From: Actinomycetes bacterium
GTDB taxonomy: Bacteria > Actinomycetota > Actinomycetes > Streptosporangiales > Streptosporangiaceae
Assembly: GCA_023425615.1 (NCBI GenBank)
Contig: JAFACJ010000785.1
Span: 1 to 5,872 of the forward strand
DNA length: 5,872 bases
Reading direction: 5' to 3'
The notes beneath the pieces were generated by a model. That model had not been told where the DNA came from. It did not search any database and saw only the letters and a list, made by a program, of their open reading frames with translations. Of the stretch, positions 1 through 5,704 are shown piece by piece; position 1 is the stretch's first letter; every line of letters begins with the position of its first letter. Position numbers and translations under genes: made by a program.

Positions 1-267
1 GACCGCGCCTCCGGTCGCCGACTGCGCGCCGAGCTGGCCGGCCAGGTCGCCGACCTGGAGGGCGACGGTGGCGCCGAGGGGGAGCGCCACCAGGATCACC
101 GGAAGGGTGGTGACCCGGGCCAGGAAGACGCACTGCTCCACGAACTCCCAGAACCAGGCTCGGATGTCCCAGGTGCGGCGCAGTCCCTCGAGCCCGATGG
201 AGAACATCTCGCCGAGGGACAGCAGCCCTCGGTGGACGCGCTCTACGGGTACATGGAACGTGGTCAT
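1..267 (-). CDS. yrbE: YrbE/MlaE-family ABC permease of an Mce importer (A-type), N-terminal part only
   Basis: This is the first 89 codons of a membrane permease; the gene runs off the left edge, so no stop is seen. In the family, YrbE proteins form the transmembrane part of Mce (MlaE-like) ABC importers that take up lipids or sterols across the actinobacterial envelope. After an amphipathic N-terminus comes a W-E-F-V-E-Q segment (about residues 40-45) and a long hydrophobic stretch (about 46-70: ARVTTLPVILVALPLGATVA). It is followed by L-Q-V-G-D-L-A-G-Q-L-G-A, as in YrbE A-subunits of mycobacterial mce operons. The ATG at 267 has a weak purine-rich ribosome site (AAAGAG at 275-280, 7 nt away). 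YrbE A genes usually open the mce operon, so a YrbE B and mce genes are expected beyond the left edge (inference). It lies 113 nt downstream of SDR-1 on the same strand and may share its transcript. A-type rather than B-type, and Mce4 versus another Mce class, are less certain than the family. Confidence 0.85.
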   Translation of the reverse strand, partial: MTTFHVPVERVHRGLLSLGEMFSIGLEGLRRTWDIRAWFWEFVEQCVFLARVTTLPVILVALPLGATVALQVGDLAGQLGAQSATGGAV

Positions 268-380
268 TGCTCGGCTCTTTCTCCCGGGGAGAGGGTGGGG
301 GAGACGCGGAGGAGAACGAACAAACTCAAATAATGTATAAAGTCAATAATATTGCTGGTAGTGGGAAACCGTAGCCTGCG
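268..380 (-). promoter_or_regulatory. AT-rich leader between SDR-1 and the YrbE gene, possible promoter/operator
   Basis: This 113-nt gap holds an abrupt AT-rich island (about 321-356) in otherwise very GC-rich DNA. On the minus strand it contains TTGACT (341-346), which resembles a -35 box, and TTATACATTAT (330-340), which could include a -10 box. However, no pair with ideal 16-18 nt spacing is seen. An inverted repeat CAATA-A-TATTG lies at 344-354. The position suits a promoter or repressor site for the mce genes, but no known operator such as KstR was recognised. No rho-independent terminator was found after SDR-1, so read-through from SDR-1 remains possible. Confidence 0.4.
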
Positions 381-1220
381 TCACACCTCATCAGCAAGTC
401 CCCGCCCCGTACCAAAGAGATTGCGATCACCGAACACGGGAGCGAGCATCGAGGAGTAGTCGGGGCCGCGGCGCAGATGGTGCCCGCCGTCCACGTTGAG
501 CACCTGACCGGTGATCCAGGAGGACTCGGGGCCCGCCAGGAACCGCACCGCCTCGGCGATGTCCTCCGGCTCGCCGATCCGGGCCAGGGGCATGCAGGCG
601 AGGTAGTCCGCCAGGATCGGCCCGGTGTCGGCGATGCCGGCGACCAGCTCGGTGCGCACCACGCCGGGCCGGATCCCGTTCACCCGGACGCCGAAGCAGC
701 CGAGTTCGTCGGCGGCGAGCTTGACCAGATGGTCGACGGCGGCCTTGGACGGGCCGTACGCGCCGAACCAGCGGTGGGTGTTGGAGGCGGCGATCGAGGA
801 GATGACGACGATCGCGCCGCCGCCCGCCGCGGCGATCGCCTGCGAACCGTGCTTGATCGTCAGCATGGTGCCGGTGGTGTTCAGGTCCATCGTCGCCCGC
901 CACGCGTCGGCGTCGAGCTGCGCGATCGGCCCGATCGAGGTCGAGCCGCCCGCGTTGGCGACGACGCACCGCAGCGGGCCCCGCCCCGCCGCGTGGGCGA
1001 CGGCGGCGGCGATCTGCTCCTCGTTCGTGATGTCGGCGACGATGTAGTCCACGGAGCCACCGCCTTCGCCGAGCTTCGCGACGGCGTTGCGCAGCCGCTC
1101 TTCACCGCGCCCGCAGATCGTGACCGTCGCGCCGTCGGCAAGGAGCCGTGCGGCGCTGCCGAGGCCGATGCCGCTGCCGCCGCCGGTGACCAGTGCCGAC
1201 GTTCCCTCGAGTGAGCTCAT
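381..1220 (-). CDS. Short-chain dehydrogenase/reductase (SDR-1), classical type
   Basis: A 279-residue NAD(P)-dependent oxidoreductase of the classical SDR family, likely interconverting a hydroxyl and a keto group on a lipid, steroid or acyl-CoA substrate in the cytoplasm. Visible motifs are the Rossmann loop TGGGSGIG (12-19), CGR at the end of the second strand (36-38; the Arg fits NADP(H) better than NAD), NAGG (89-92), N114, and the catalytic S142, Y155 and K159 in YGPSK. The structural N-G-I-R-P-G motif is at 181-186 and V-D-G-G at 243-246. A tail of about 33 residues follows VDGG (HHLRRGPDYSSMLAPVFG and onward), longer than in minimal FabG-like SDRs. The ATG at 1220 has AAGGA at 1229-1233, 8 nt upstream. 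It is divergent from SDR-2 and upstream of the YrbE gene on the same strand. The family is certain; the substrate cannot be told, and a 3-oxoacyl reductase or hydroxysteroid dehydrogenase are both possible. Confidence 0.93.
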   Translation of the reverse strand: MSSLEGTSALVTGGGSGIGLGSAARLLADGATVTICGRGEERLRNAVAKLGEGGGSVDYIVADITNEEQIAAAVAHAAGRGPLRCVVANAGGSTSIGPIAQLDADAWRATMDLNTTGTMLTIKHGSQAIAAAGGGAIVVISSIAASNTHRWFGAYGPSKAAVDHLVKLAADELGCFGVRVNGIRPGVVRTELVAGIADTGPILADYLACMPLARIGEPEDIAEAVRFLAGPESSWITGQVLNVDGGHHLRRGPDYSSMLAPVFGDRNLFGTGRGLADEV

Positions 1221-1341
1221 CCTCGCCGTCCTTGTCCTCGCGTGTGGTTTCTTATACTTAATACTTGATTGGTTAGCTAGCTCACATTACCGTGCTGTCC
1301 GGCGCCCCGGCAGGGGTCCGGGAACAGTGAGCGGAGGCGTC
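1221..1341. promoter_or_regulatory. Divergent promoter/operator region between the two SDR genes
   Basis: This 121-nt gap separates divergent starts and contains an AT-rich core (about 1248-1290). On the plus strand TATACT at 1253-1258 is a good -10 candidate, with TTGTCC at 1232-1237 as a possible -35 box (spacing 15, a little short). ATACTT is directly repeated at 1254-1259 and 1261-1266. An imperfect 14-bp palindrome, GTTAGCTAGCTCAC, lies at 1272-1285 with a perfect AGCTAGCT core (1275-1282); it could be an operator shared by both directions. The minus-strand ribosome site of SDR-1 (1229-1233) and the plus-strand site of SDR-2 (1333-1337) sit at the two ends. Promoter function is inferred from position and composition only. 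Confidence 0.5.
1333..1337 (+). promoter_or_regulatory. Ribosome binding site choosing the SDR-2 start
   Basis: GGAGG ends 4 nt before the ATG at 1342. This, together with the place where SDR homology begins (R-E-L-A-G-R-V), sets the start there and not at the upstream in-frame codons. A GTG at 1327 is in frame and cannot be fully excluded, but its upstream purine signal (GGGA, 1319-1322) is weaker. Confidence 0.65.
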
Positions 1342-2187
1342 ATGCGCGAGTTGGCGGGCCGGGTGGCCGCGGTCACCGGTGCCGGAAGCGGAATCGGCAG
1401 GGCGCTGGCCCTGCGGCTGGCCGACGAGGGCATGTCCCTCGCCCTGGCCGATCTCCAGGAGGAACCGCTGGCCGAGACCCGCGCCCTGGCCGAGGCCCGC
1501 GGCGCCGCGGTCACCTCCCGGGTGGTGGACGTGGGGGAGGAGGCAGACGTCGCGGCCTTCGCCGACCGGGCTTTCACCGATCTCGGCGCGGTGCACCTGC
1601 TGTGCAACAACGCCGGTGTCTTCACCGGCGGTCAGGTGTGGACCAGGCCCCCCGCGGACTTCGAGTGGTCGCTGCGGGTGAACCTGTGGGGCGTCCTGCA
1701 CGGCCTGCGTGCGTTCGTCCCCCGCATGCTGGAGCAGGACGCCGAAGGCCACATCGTCAACACCTGCTCGGTCGCCGGCCTGCTCGTCGGCCCGGGGTCC
1801 GCCCCCTACACCATCTCCAAATGGGCCGCCTTCGCCGCCACCCTCACGCTGGCGCAGGAGCTGGCCCTGGAGGGAGCGAGGATCGGCGTCTCGGCCCTGT
1901 GCCCCGGCGGCGTCACCACCCGCATCCACGAGTCCGAACGCGTCCGACCCGCGGCCCTGCCCGGCGGCACCGGAGACGACGCGGCCTTCATGCTGGAGAT
2001 GATCAAGGCGACGGTGGCGGGCGGCATCCCCCCGGAGAAGGTGGCCGGCCAGGTCGTGGACGCCGTGAGAACGGGAAGGTTCCTCATCCTCACCCACCCC
2101 GAGTACGCCCCCGGCCTCCCCGAACAGGCCGAGGCCCTCGTCAACGGAACGCTGCCCCGCATGCCCGACTTCGAATGGCAGGGATGA
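1342..2187 (+). CDS. Short-chain dehydrogenase/reductase (SDR-2), classical type
   Basis: A 281-residue cytoplasmic NAD(P)-dependent oxidoreductase. The dinucleotide-binding loop TGAGSGIG is at 12-19. D37 at the end of the second strand (L-A-L-A-D-L) favours NAD(H) over NADP(H). NNAG is at 89-92, the structural N114 in R-V-N-L-W-G, and the active site is S143, Y156 and K160 (YTISK). The C-P-G-G-V-T-T motif (187-193) matches the PG motif after strand 6. The C-terminal part lacks the VDGG ending of FabG-like SDRs and instead has F-L-I-L-T-H-P-E-Y (247-255), as in a common group of actinobacterial SDRs of unknown substrate. An open frame extends upstream to 1087, but that stretch is antisense to SDR-1 and is not SDR-like, so it was excluded. 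It is followed after 4 nt by the Ddn-family gene, which implies one operon. The family is certain; an alcohol or hydroxysteroid dehydrogenase role is inference. Confidence 0.93.
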   Translation: MRELAGRVAAVTGAGSGIGRALALRLADEGMSLALADLQEEPLAETRALAEARGAAVTSRVVDVGEEADVAAFADRAFTDLGAVHLLCNNAGVFTGGQVWTRPPADFEWSLRVNLWGVLHGLRAFVPRMLEQDAEGHIVNTCSVAGLLVGPGSAPYTISKWAAFAATLTLAQELALEGARIGVSALCPGGVTTRIHESERVRPAALPGGTGDDAAFMLEMIKATVAGGIPPEKVAGQVVDAVRTGRFLILTHPEYAPGLPEQAEALVNGTLPRMPDFEWQG

Positions 2188-2191
2188 CCCC

Positions 2192-2677
2192 ATGACCACA
2201 CCGGCCGCCACCCCGCGTGGCTTCGACTCGCCCCTGGTCCCCAAGATCCTGCGGGTGATGTCCCAGGTCAACGTCTTCGTCTACCGCAGGACCGGCGGCC
2301 GCGTCGGCGGCAAGTGGCGCATCGGCAGCGCCTTCCCCCGCGGCGTCCCCGTCTGCCTCGTCACCACCAGGGGCCGCAAGACCGGCAAGCCCCGCACCCT
2401 TCCCCTGCTCTTCCTCGCCGACGGCGACCGCGTCATCATCGTCGCCTCCCAGGGCGGGCTGCCCAAGAACCCCCTGTGGTACCTCAACATCAAGGCGAAC
2501 CCCGAAGTCCTCGTCCAGGTCGGCAGGCACGAGCGCAGGATGCGCGCCCGCACCGCCTCCCCGGAGGAGCGCGCCGCGCTCTGGCCCCGCCTGGTGGCCA
2601 TGTACGCAGACTTCGACTCCTACCAGGCCCGCGCGCCCCGCGAGATCCCCGTCGTCATCTGCGAACCGGCGTCCTGA
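2192..2677 (+). CDS. Ddn-type nitroreductase-family, deazaflavin (F420)-dependent oxidoreductase
   Basis: A 161-residue split-beta-barrel protein of the family that includes mycobacterial Ddn (TIGR00026 / DUF385 group), whose members use reduced coenzyme F420 to reduce nitro compounds, quinones or enones. Family features seen are V-T-T-R-G-R-K-T-G-K-P-R-T (57-69), the strand L-P-L-L-F-L-A-D-G-D (70-79), and S-Q-G-G followed by K-N-P-L-W-Y-L-N-I-K-A-N-P-E-V (86-106), which in the family lines the F420 site. Near the C-terminus is a Y-Q-x-R segment (Y144) and I-P-V-V. The length is typical. The N-terminus (about 1-30) may be amphipathic, and no clear signal peptide is seen. The start at 2192 has AGGGA (2180-2184) 7 nt upstream, inside the end of SDR-2, so translation is probably coupled. 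It ends just before a hairpin terminator. The substrate is unknown; an enone or quinone reductase paired with SDR-2 is plausible. Confidence 0.9.
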   Translation: MTTPAATPRGFDSPLVPKILRVMSQVNVFVYRRTGGRVGGKWRIGSAFPRGVPVCLVTTRGRKTGKPRTLPLLFLADGDRVIIVASQGGLPKNPLWYLNIKANPEVLVQVGRHERRMRARTASPEERAALWPRLVAMYADFDSYQARAPREIPVVICEPAS

Positions 2678-2695
2678 CCACCGCCGGGTGGGAGA

Positions 2696-2732
2696 AAGCA
2701 TGACAGGCCATTGGAAATCGCCTGTCATGCTT
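2696..2732. terminator. Bidirectional rho-independent-like terminator between convergent genes
   Basis: A perfect 13-bp inverted repeat, AAGCATGACAGGC (2696-2708) and GCCTGTCATGCTT (2720-2732), is separated by an 11-nt loop. It lies 18 nt after the Ddn-family stop and 12 nt before the crotonase stop, so it can end both convergent transcripts. The flanking T-tracts are short (TTCTT on the plus strand, TTTCT on the minus strand), as is usual in high-GC actinobacteria. Confidence 0.85.
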
Positions 2733-2744
2733 CTTCGCACACGG

Positions 2745-3566
2745 TCAGCGCAGGTTCCAGTCGAAGCGCCTTCCCGACTTGAAGACGTTCTGGCCCTCGG
2801 AGAGGGTCTGCTCGCTGAGGGAGGCCTGGACCAGGGTGTCGGCGACGGCCAGGGCCTGCCGGTAGGCCAGTTCGCGGGTGTACCAGATGGATCTGACGGT
2901 GCCCTGGAGGGCCAGCGTCGGCTGCGAGGCGATGGTCTGGGCGATCTCCAGCGCCTTCTCCTGGAGGTCCTCGGCGGGCACCACCTCCTGGACCAGGCCG
3001 ATCTCATGCGCCCGCCGCGCGCTCATGCGCTCGTAGGAGCCCATCAGGGACATGCGCATGACCTCGCCGAGCGGCATGCGCTGGGCCATCATCATGGACT
3101 CGTAGACGGTGGCCATGCCGTAGGTGGTGTGGGGGTCGAAGAAGGTGGCGTGCTCGGCGGCGATCAAGAATTCGACCTCGCCGAGCATATAGAAGGCGCC
3201 GCCGCAGGCCATGCCGTTCACCGCGCCGATGATGGGTTTCCACAGGTCGGCTGCGGTCTTGGGCATCAGCCAGTCACCCGGCTCGTTCTGGTGCATGGGG
3301 GTGGCGCCCTGCCGGCCCAGCTCGGGGACGCGGTCGTCCTCGCCCACGGCGGCGGCGGTGCGGTCGAGGCCGGTGCAGAACGCCTTGTCCCCGGAGCCGG
3401 TCAGCACGATCACCCGGATGTCGTCGTTGCCGCGCAGCTCCCGCCAGCAGGCGTGCACCTCCTTGATCATCTGCATGTCGAAGGCGTTGTGCACCTCCGG
3501 ACGGTGCAGGGTGACCCGGGCGACCGGGCCGAACTCCTCGTACTTCAAGGTCTGGTAGCGGGACAA
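2745..3566 (-). CDS. Enoyl-CoA hydratase/isomerase (crotonase) family protein with atypical active site
   Basis: A 273-residue crotonase-fold protein, expected to bind an acyl-CoA and stabilise an enolate through an oxyanion hole. Fold motifs are L-H-R-P-E-V-H-N-A (20-28), the first oxyanion-hole segment A-F-C-T-G-L-D (62-68) and V-N-G-M-A-C-G-G-A (116-124). Ungapped alignment by eye to rat mitochondrial hydratase puts Y126 at the place of catalytic Glu144 and H146 (in F-F-D-P-H-T-T-Y-G) at the place of Glu164. Both canonical hydratase glutamates therefore appear absent. F-x-D-P-H is, to my recollection, common in a group of actinobacterial homologues, so it may mark a subfamily with another reaction (isomerase, hydrolase, lyase) rather than decay. 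The start is TTG at 3566, set by a strong AAAGGAG site. It is the last gene of the minus-strand operon, 12 nt after the kinase. The fold is certain and the reaction uncertain. Confidence 0.9.
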   Translation of the reverse strand: MSRYQTLKYEEFGPVARVTLHRPEVHNAFDMQMIKEVHACWRELRGNDDIRVIVLTGSGDKAFCTGLDRTAAAVGEDDRVPELGRQGATPMHQNEPGDWLMPKTAADLWKPIIGAVNGMACGGAFYMLGEVEFLIAAEHATFFDPHTTYGMATVYESMMMAQRMPLGEVMRMSLMGSYERMSARRAHEIGLVQEVVPAEDLQEKALEIAQTIASQPTLALQGTVRSIWYTRELAYRQALAVADTLVQASLSEQTLSEGQNVFKSGRRFDWNLR

Positions 3567-3573
3567 GGTTCGT

Positions 3574-3580
3574 CTCCTTT
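3574..3580 (-). promoter_or_regulatory. Strong ribosome binding site fixing a TTG start, overlapping the upstream stop
   Basis: AAAGGAG on the minus strand ends 7 nt before the TTG at 3566-3564. Its first two bases form part of the TAA stop of the kinase gene (3581-3579). This supports the unusual TTG start of the crotonase gene and suggests coupled translation. No in-frame ATG or GTG lies near the expected N-terminus (S-R-Y-Q-T-L-K-Y). Confidence 0.8.
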
Positions 3581-4616
3581 AGATGAGGTGCAAGGTGTCC
3601 AGGTCACGGATCATGGCGCAGGAGCGGCGGGCCATGGCCAGGAACATCCGGTCGCCCCGGTCGGTCCGTGAGCCGTAGACACAGCCGAGAACGGTGATCA
3701 GCGGTCCCTGGACGGCGGCGAACCGGTAGTCGTCGAAGCACTCCTCCAGGTCGTAGCCCTCTACGCCGTACCCGGTCAGGGCCGAGTGGTAGCGGGCCAC
3801 CAGGTCGCGTTCGCAGGCCGCGCGATCCGCCGAGCGCAGGCCGGTGCCCAGGAAGAAGGCGAGGTCGCGGACGGGGTGGCCGAGGCTGACCGTCTGCCAG
3901 TCCACGGCGACCACCTCGGCGCCGCCGTCGGGGTGGAAGAGGAGGTTGTCGGGCCGGTAGTCGCCGTGGACGGGGCCGAAGCGCTCGGCGCGGCCCAGCA
4001 CCCAGGCGGCGACGCGGTCGGCGGTCGCGCGGAGGGTGCCGGCGTCCTCGTCGGAGATCCGGCCGGCGAAGCGCTCGACGAACGTCTCGACGGCGGGCGC
4101 GAAGACCTCGCCGAGGCCCTTGGCGTCCTCCTCGCCGACGGCGTTCAGCCAGGGCAGGTCGAGGAGCGTCGTGTCGCACCAGCGGGGCCCGTGCAGCCCG
4201 GCGAGGTTGACGACGGCGGCGGCGGCCTGCCCGGGGGAGCAGCCGGTGAGCTGGTCGCCCTGCACGGCGGGCGCGGCGTCCTCCAGGAGCAGGGTGAAGA
4301 CGGTGCCGTCGGCGGAGATCGCCTTGTGGTGGCAGACGGGCACGCGTACCGCCACGGTGTGCGCGAGATCCCGGTAGAAGTACACCTCGGCACGGTAGGC
4401 GGGGCTGAGGAAGGCACGCAGCCCGGGGTCCTCGGCGGGCAGCTTGGCGATCAGGCTGCGCGGCACCCCGGGCGCCCCGTCCAGCTCCAGCCGGTAGCAG
4501 GTGCCGATCTGGCCGGAGCCGACCCGCCGCCACGCCACCCGGGAGACCTCGGCGCCCAGCACGTCGCTCAGCCAGGACGCGGTCAGGTCCTCCGGGCGGT
4601 CCACCACGGCGGTCAT
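3579..4616 (-). CDS. Phosphotransferase (APH / ACAD10-11-like small-molecule kinase)
   Basis: A 345-residue protein with the aminoglycoside-phosphotransferase/choline-kinase fold, expected to move a phosphate from ATP or GTP to a hydroxyl of a small molecule. Visible parts are a nucleotide loop G-S-G-Q-I-G-T (33-39), a likely ATP lysine K58 in L-I-A-K-L-P with partner E77 in Y-R-A-E-V-Y-F-Y, the hinge F-T-L-L-L-E-D (107-113), the catalytic loop H-G-D-Y-R-P-D-N-L-L-F (217-227; base D219, N224) and the metal aspartate D239 in V-A-V-D-W-Q. All key kinase residues are present, so it is probably active. Related proteins include the kinase domains of ACAD10/11 and LvaA, which phosphorylate 4-hydroxyacyl-CoAs, and ecdysteroid kinases. 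Antibiotic resistance is less likely given the catabolic neighbours. The start ATG at 4616 overlaps the upstream stop (ATGA) and has GAGGAG at 4623-4628, 6 nt away. The reading frame stays open to 5795 only because of high GC. Confidence 0.9.
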   Translation of the reverse strand: MTAVVDRPEDLTASWLSDVLGAEVSRVAWRRVGSGQIGTCYRLELDGAPGVPRSLIAKLPAEDPGLRAFLSPAYRAEVYFYRDLAHTVAVRVPVCHHKAISADGTVFTLLLEDAAPAVQGDQLTGCSPGQAAAAVVNLAGLHGPRWCDTTLLDLPWLNAVGEEDAKGLGEVFAPAVETFVERFAGRISDEDAGTLRATADRVAAWVLGRAERFGPVHGDYRPDNLLFHPDGGAEVVAVDWQTVSLGHPVRDLAFFLGTGLRSADRAACERDLVARYHSALTGYGVEGYDLEECFDDYRFAAVQGPLITVLGCVYGSRTDRGDRMFLAMARRSCAMIRDLDTLHLI

Positions 4617-5704
4617 CGGATGCTCCTCGCGGGGTTGAGGTCGGTGCGGACACCGAAGCCGACCGGGCGTACCGTCCGGTAGGCGGTGAGGACGGGTTCC
4701 AGCTCGGCGGGGGTGGCGCCGTGCAGGATCACCCCGTCGGCACCGGCCTCGAACTGGTCGAGCACCCGCGCGGCGCACCGCTCGGGCGAACCCGTCGCCG
4801 ACGCCGCCAGCCACTCGGCGGGGAGCAGCTCGGTCACCCGCTCCAGCTGCTCGGTCGTGGCGATCGCGTCGAAGGCGCCGGGGAACCCCGAGACGAGGTC
4901 GTCGGCGCGGAACCGGGTGAGGACGGTGGGGTCCCAGCGGTTCAGGCGGACGAGGAGGTCGCCGTACCCCTGGAGGTAGGTGGCGAGGCGTCCGGTGAGC
5001 TTCTTCAGCCGCAGCTCCTCCGGGATGTGGTCGCCGACGACGGCCAGCACCGACCACATCCGCACCGAGGCCGGGTCGCGGCCCGCCTTCTCCGCGCCGC
5101 GCCGCACCGCCTCGACCGCGCGGGCGAGCGCCTCGTCGGTGAAGAACGTGTGCAGGACGACGCCGTCCGCGACCGATCCGGCGAACTCCAGCGTGCGTTC
5201 GCCCATCGCCACCATCATGATCGGGATGTCCTCGTCGAACGAGGAGTCCTGCATCAGGTACGGGAACCTCCCGGCCGGCCCGTCGTGGCCCATGACGGGC
5301 TCGCCCCGCCACAGGGTGCGCAGGATCCCGATGACGTCTTCGAGCTGCGCCTGGGTGACGCGCGGCAGCCCCATGACGTCGAAGAGCATGTCGAAGCCGC
5401 GGCCGAGGCCGAGGGCGAAGCGTCCGCCGGTCAGCCGGTGCATCGTCGTGGCGAACGTCGCCGTCAGCAGCGGATGCCGGGTGTTGTGGTTGGTGGCGGC
5501 GGTGGCGACGCCGAGCCGTTCGGTGACCGCGCCGACGGCGCCCGAGAGCGTCGCCGCCTCCTTGACGTTGAAGCGTTCGGACAGGAAGAGCGCGCCGATG
5601 CCGAGCCGTTCGGCGGCGCGCGCCTCCTCCACCAGGTCGCGCGGGCTGTCGGAGTGACCGGCCAGGCCGTAGCAGCCCAGCTCCCACAGGTCGGGCGCCG
5701 TCAT
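4613..5704 (-). CDS. LLM-class F420-dependent oxidoreductase (luciferase-like TIM barrel)
   Basis: A 363-residue member of the bacterial-luciferase-like superfamily, in the actinobacterial branch that uses coenzyme F420. Seen are the N-terminal strand W-E-L-G-C-Y-G-L-A-G-H (7-17), E-A-R-A-A-E-R-L-G-I-G-A-L-F-L-S-E-R-F-N (27-46), T-A-A-T-N-H-N-T-R-H-P (68-78), and R-L-T-G-G-R-F-A-L-G-L-G-R-G (90-103), a hallmark of the superfamily. Further on are P-I-M-M-V-A-M-G-E-R-T-L-E-F-A-G (161-176), and a C-terminal G-A-D-G-V-I-L-H-G strand (321-329). The length and the S-E-R-F-N-V-K-E-A-A-T-L-S-G segment recall the TIGR03857 group of F420-dependent oxidoreductases. The hydride acceptor is unknown; alcohol, ketone or enone chemistry is possible. 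The start ATG at 5704 overlaps the P450 stop by 3 nt and has AAGG at 5712-5715, 7 nt upstream. Its stop overlaps the kinase start, so it is translationally coupled at both ends. Confidence 0.92.
   Translation of the reverse strand: MTAPDLWELGCYGLAGHSDSPRDLVEEARAAERLGIGALFLSERFNVKEAATLSGAVGAVTERLGVATAATNHNTRHPLLTATFATTMHRLTGGRFALGLGRGFDMLFDVMGLPRVTQAQLEDVIGILRTLWRGEPVMGHDGPAGRFPYLMQDSSFDEDIPIMMVAMGERTLEFAGSVADGVVLHTFFTDEALARAVEAVRRGAEKAGRDPASVRMWSVLAVVGDHIPEELRLKKLTGRLATYLQGYGDLLVRLNRWDPTVLTRFRADDLVSGFPGAFDAIATTEQLERVTELLPAEWLAASATGSPERCAARVLDQFEAGADGVILHGATPAELEPVLTAYRTVRPVGFGVRTDLNPARSIR

Noticed and set aside
280..292. Inverted repeat TCTCC-CGG-GGAGA in the leader of the YrbE gene as a possible terminator or operator.
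   Set aside because: The stem is too short, has no T-tract, and is the kind of symmetry expected by chance near purine-rich ribosome sites.
68..340. Plus-strand 90-codon open frame near the left edge.
   Set aside because: It is antisense to the YrbE gene, low in complexity (Arg/Ser-rich) and shows no family motifs; the minus-strand reading is a clear permease.
1087..1341. An 85-codon N-terminal extension of SDR-2, including a hydrophobic stretch that looks like a membrane anchor.
   Set aside because: It is antisense to the SDR-1 N-terminus and crosses the promoter gap. SDR homology starts at the ATG at 1342, which has a GGAGG site.
3579..4616. Reading the phosphotransferase as an aminoglycoside-resistance gene.
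   Set aside because: The fold is shared by many kinases. The neighbours are catabolic enzymes, and the sequence looks closer to ACAD10/11-like kinases than to resistance enzymes.
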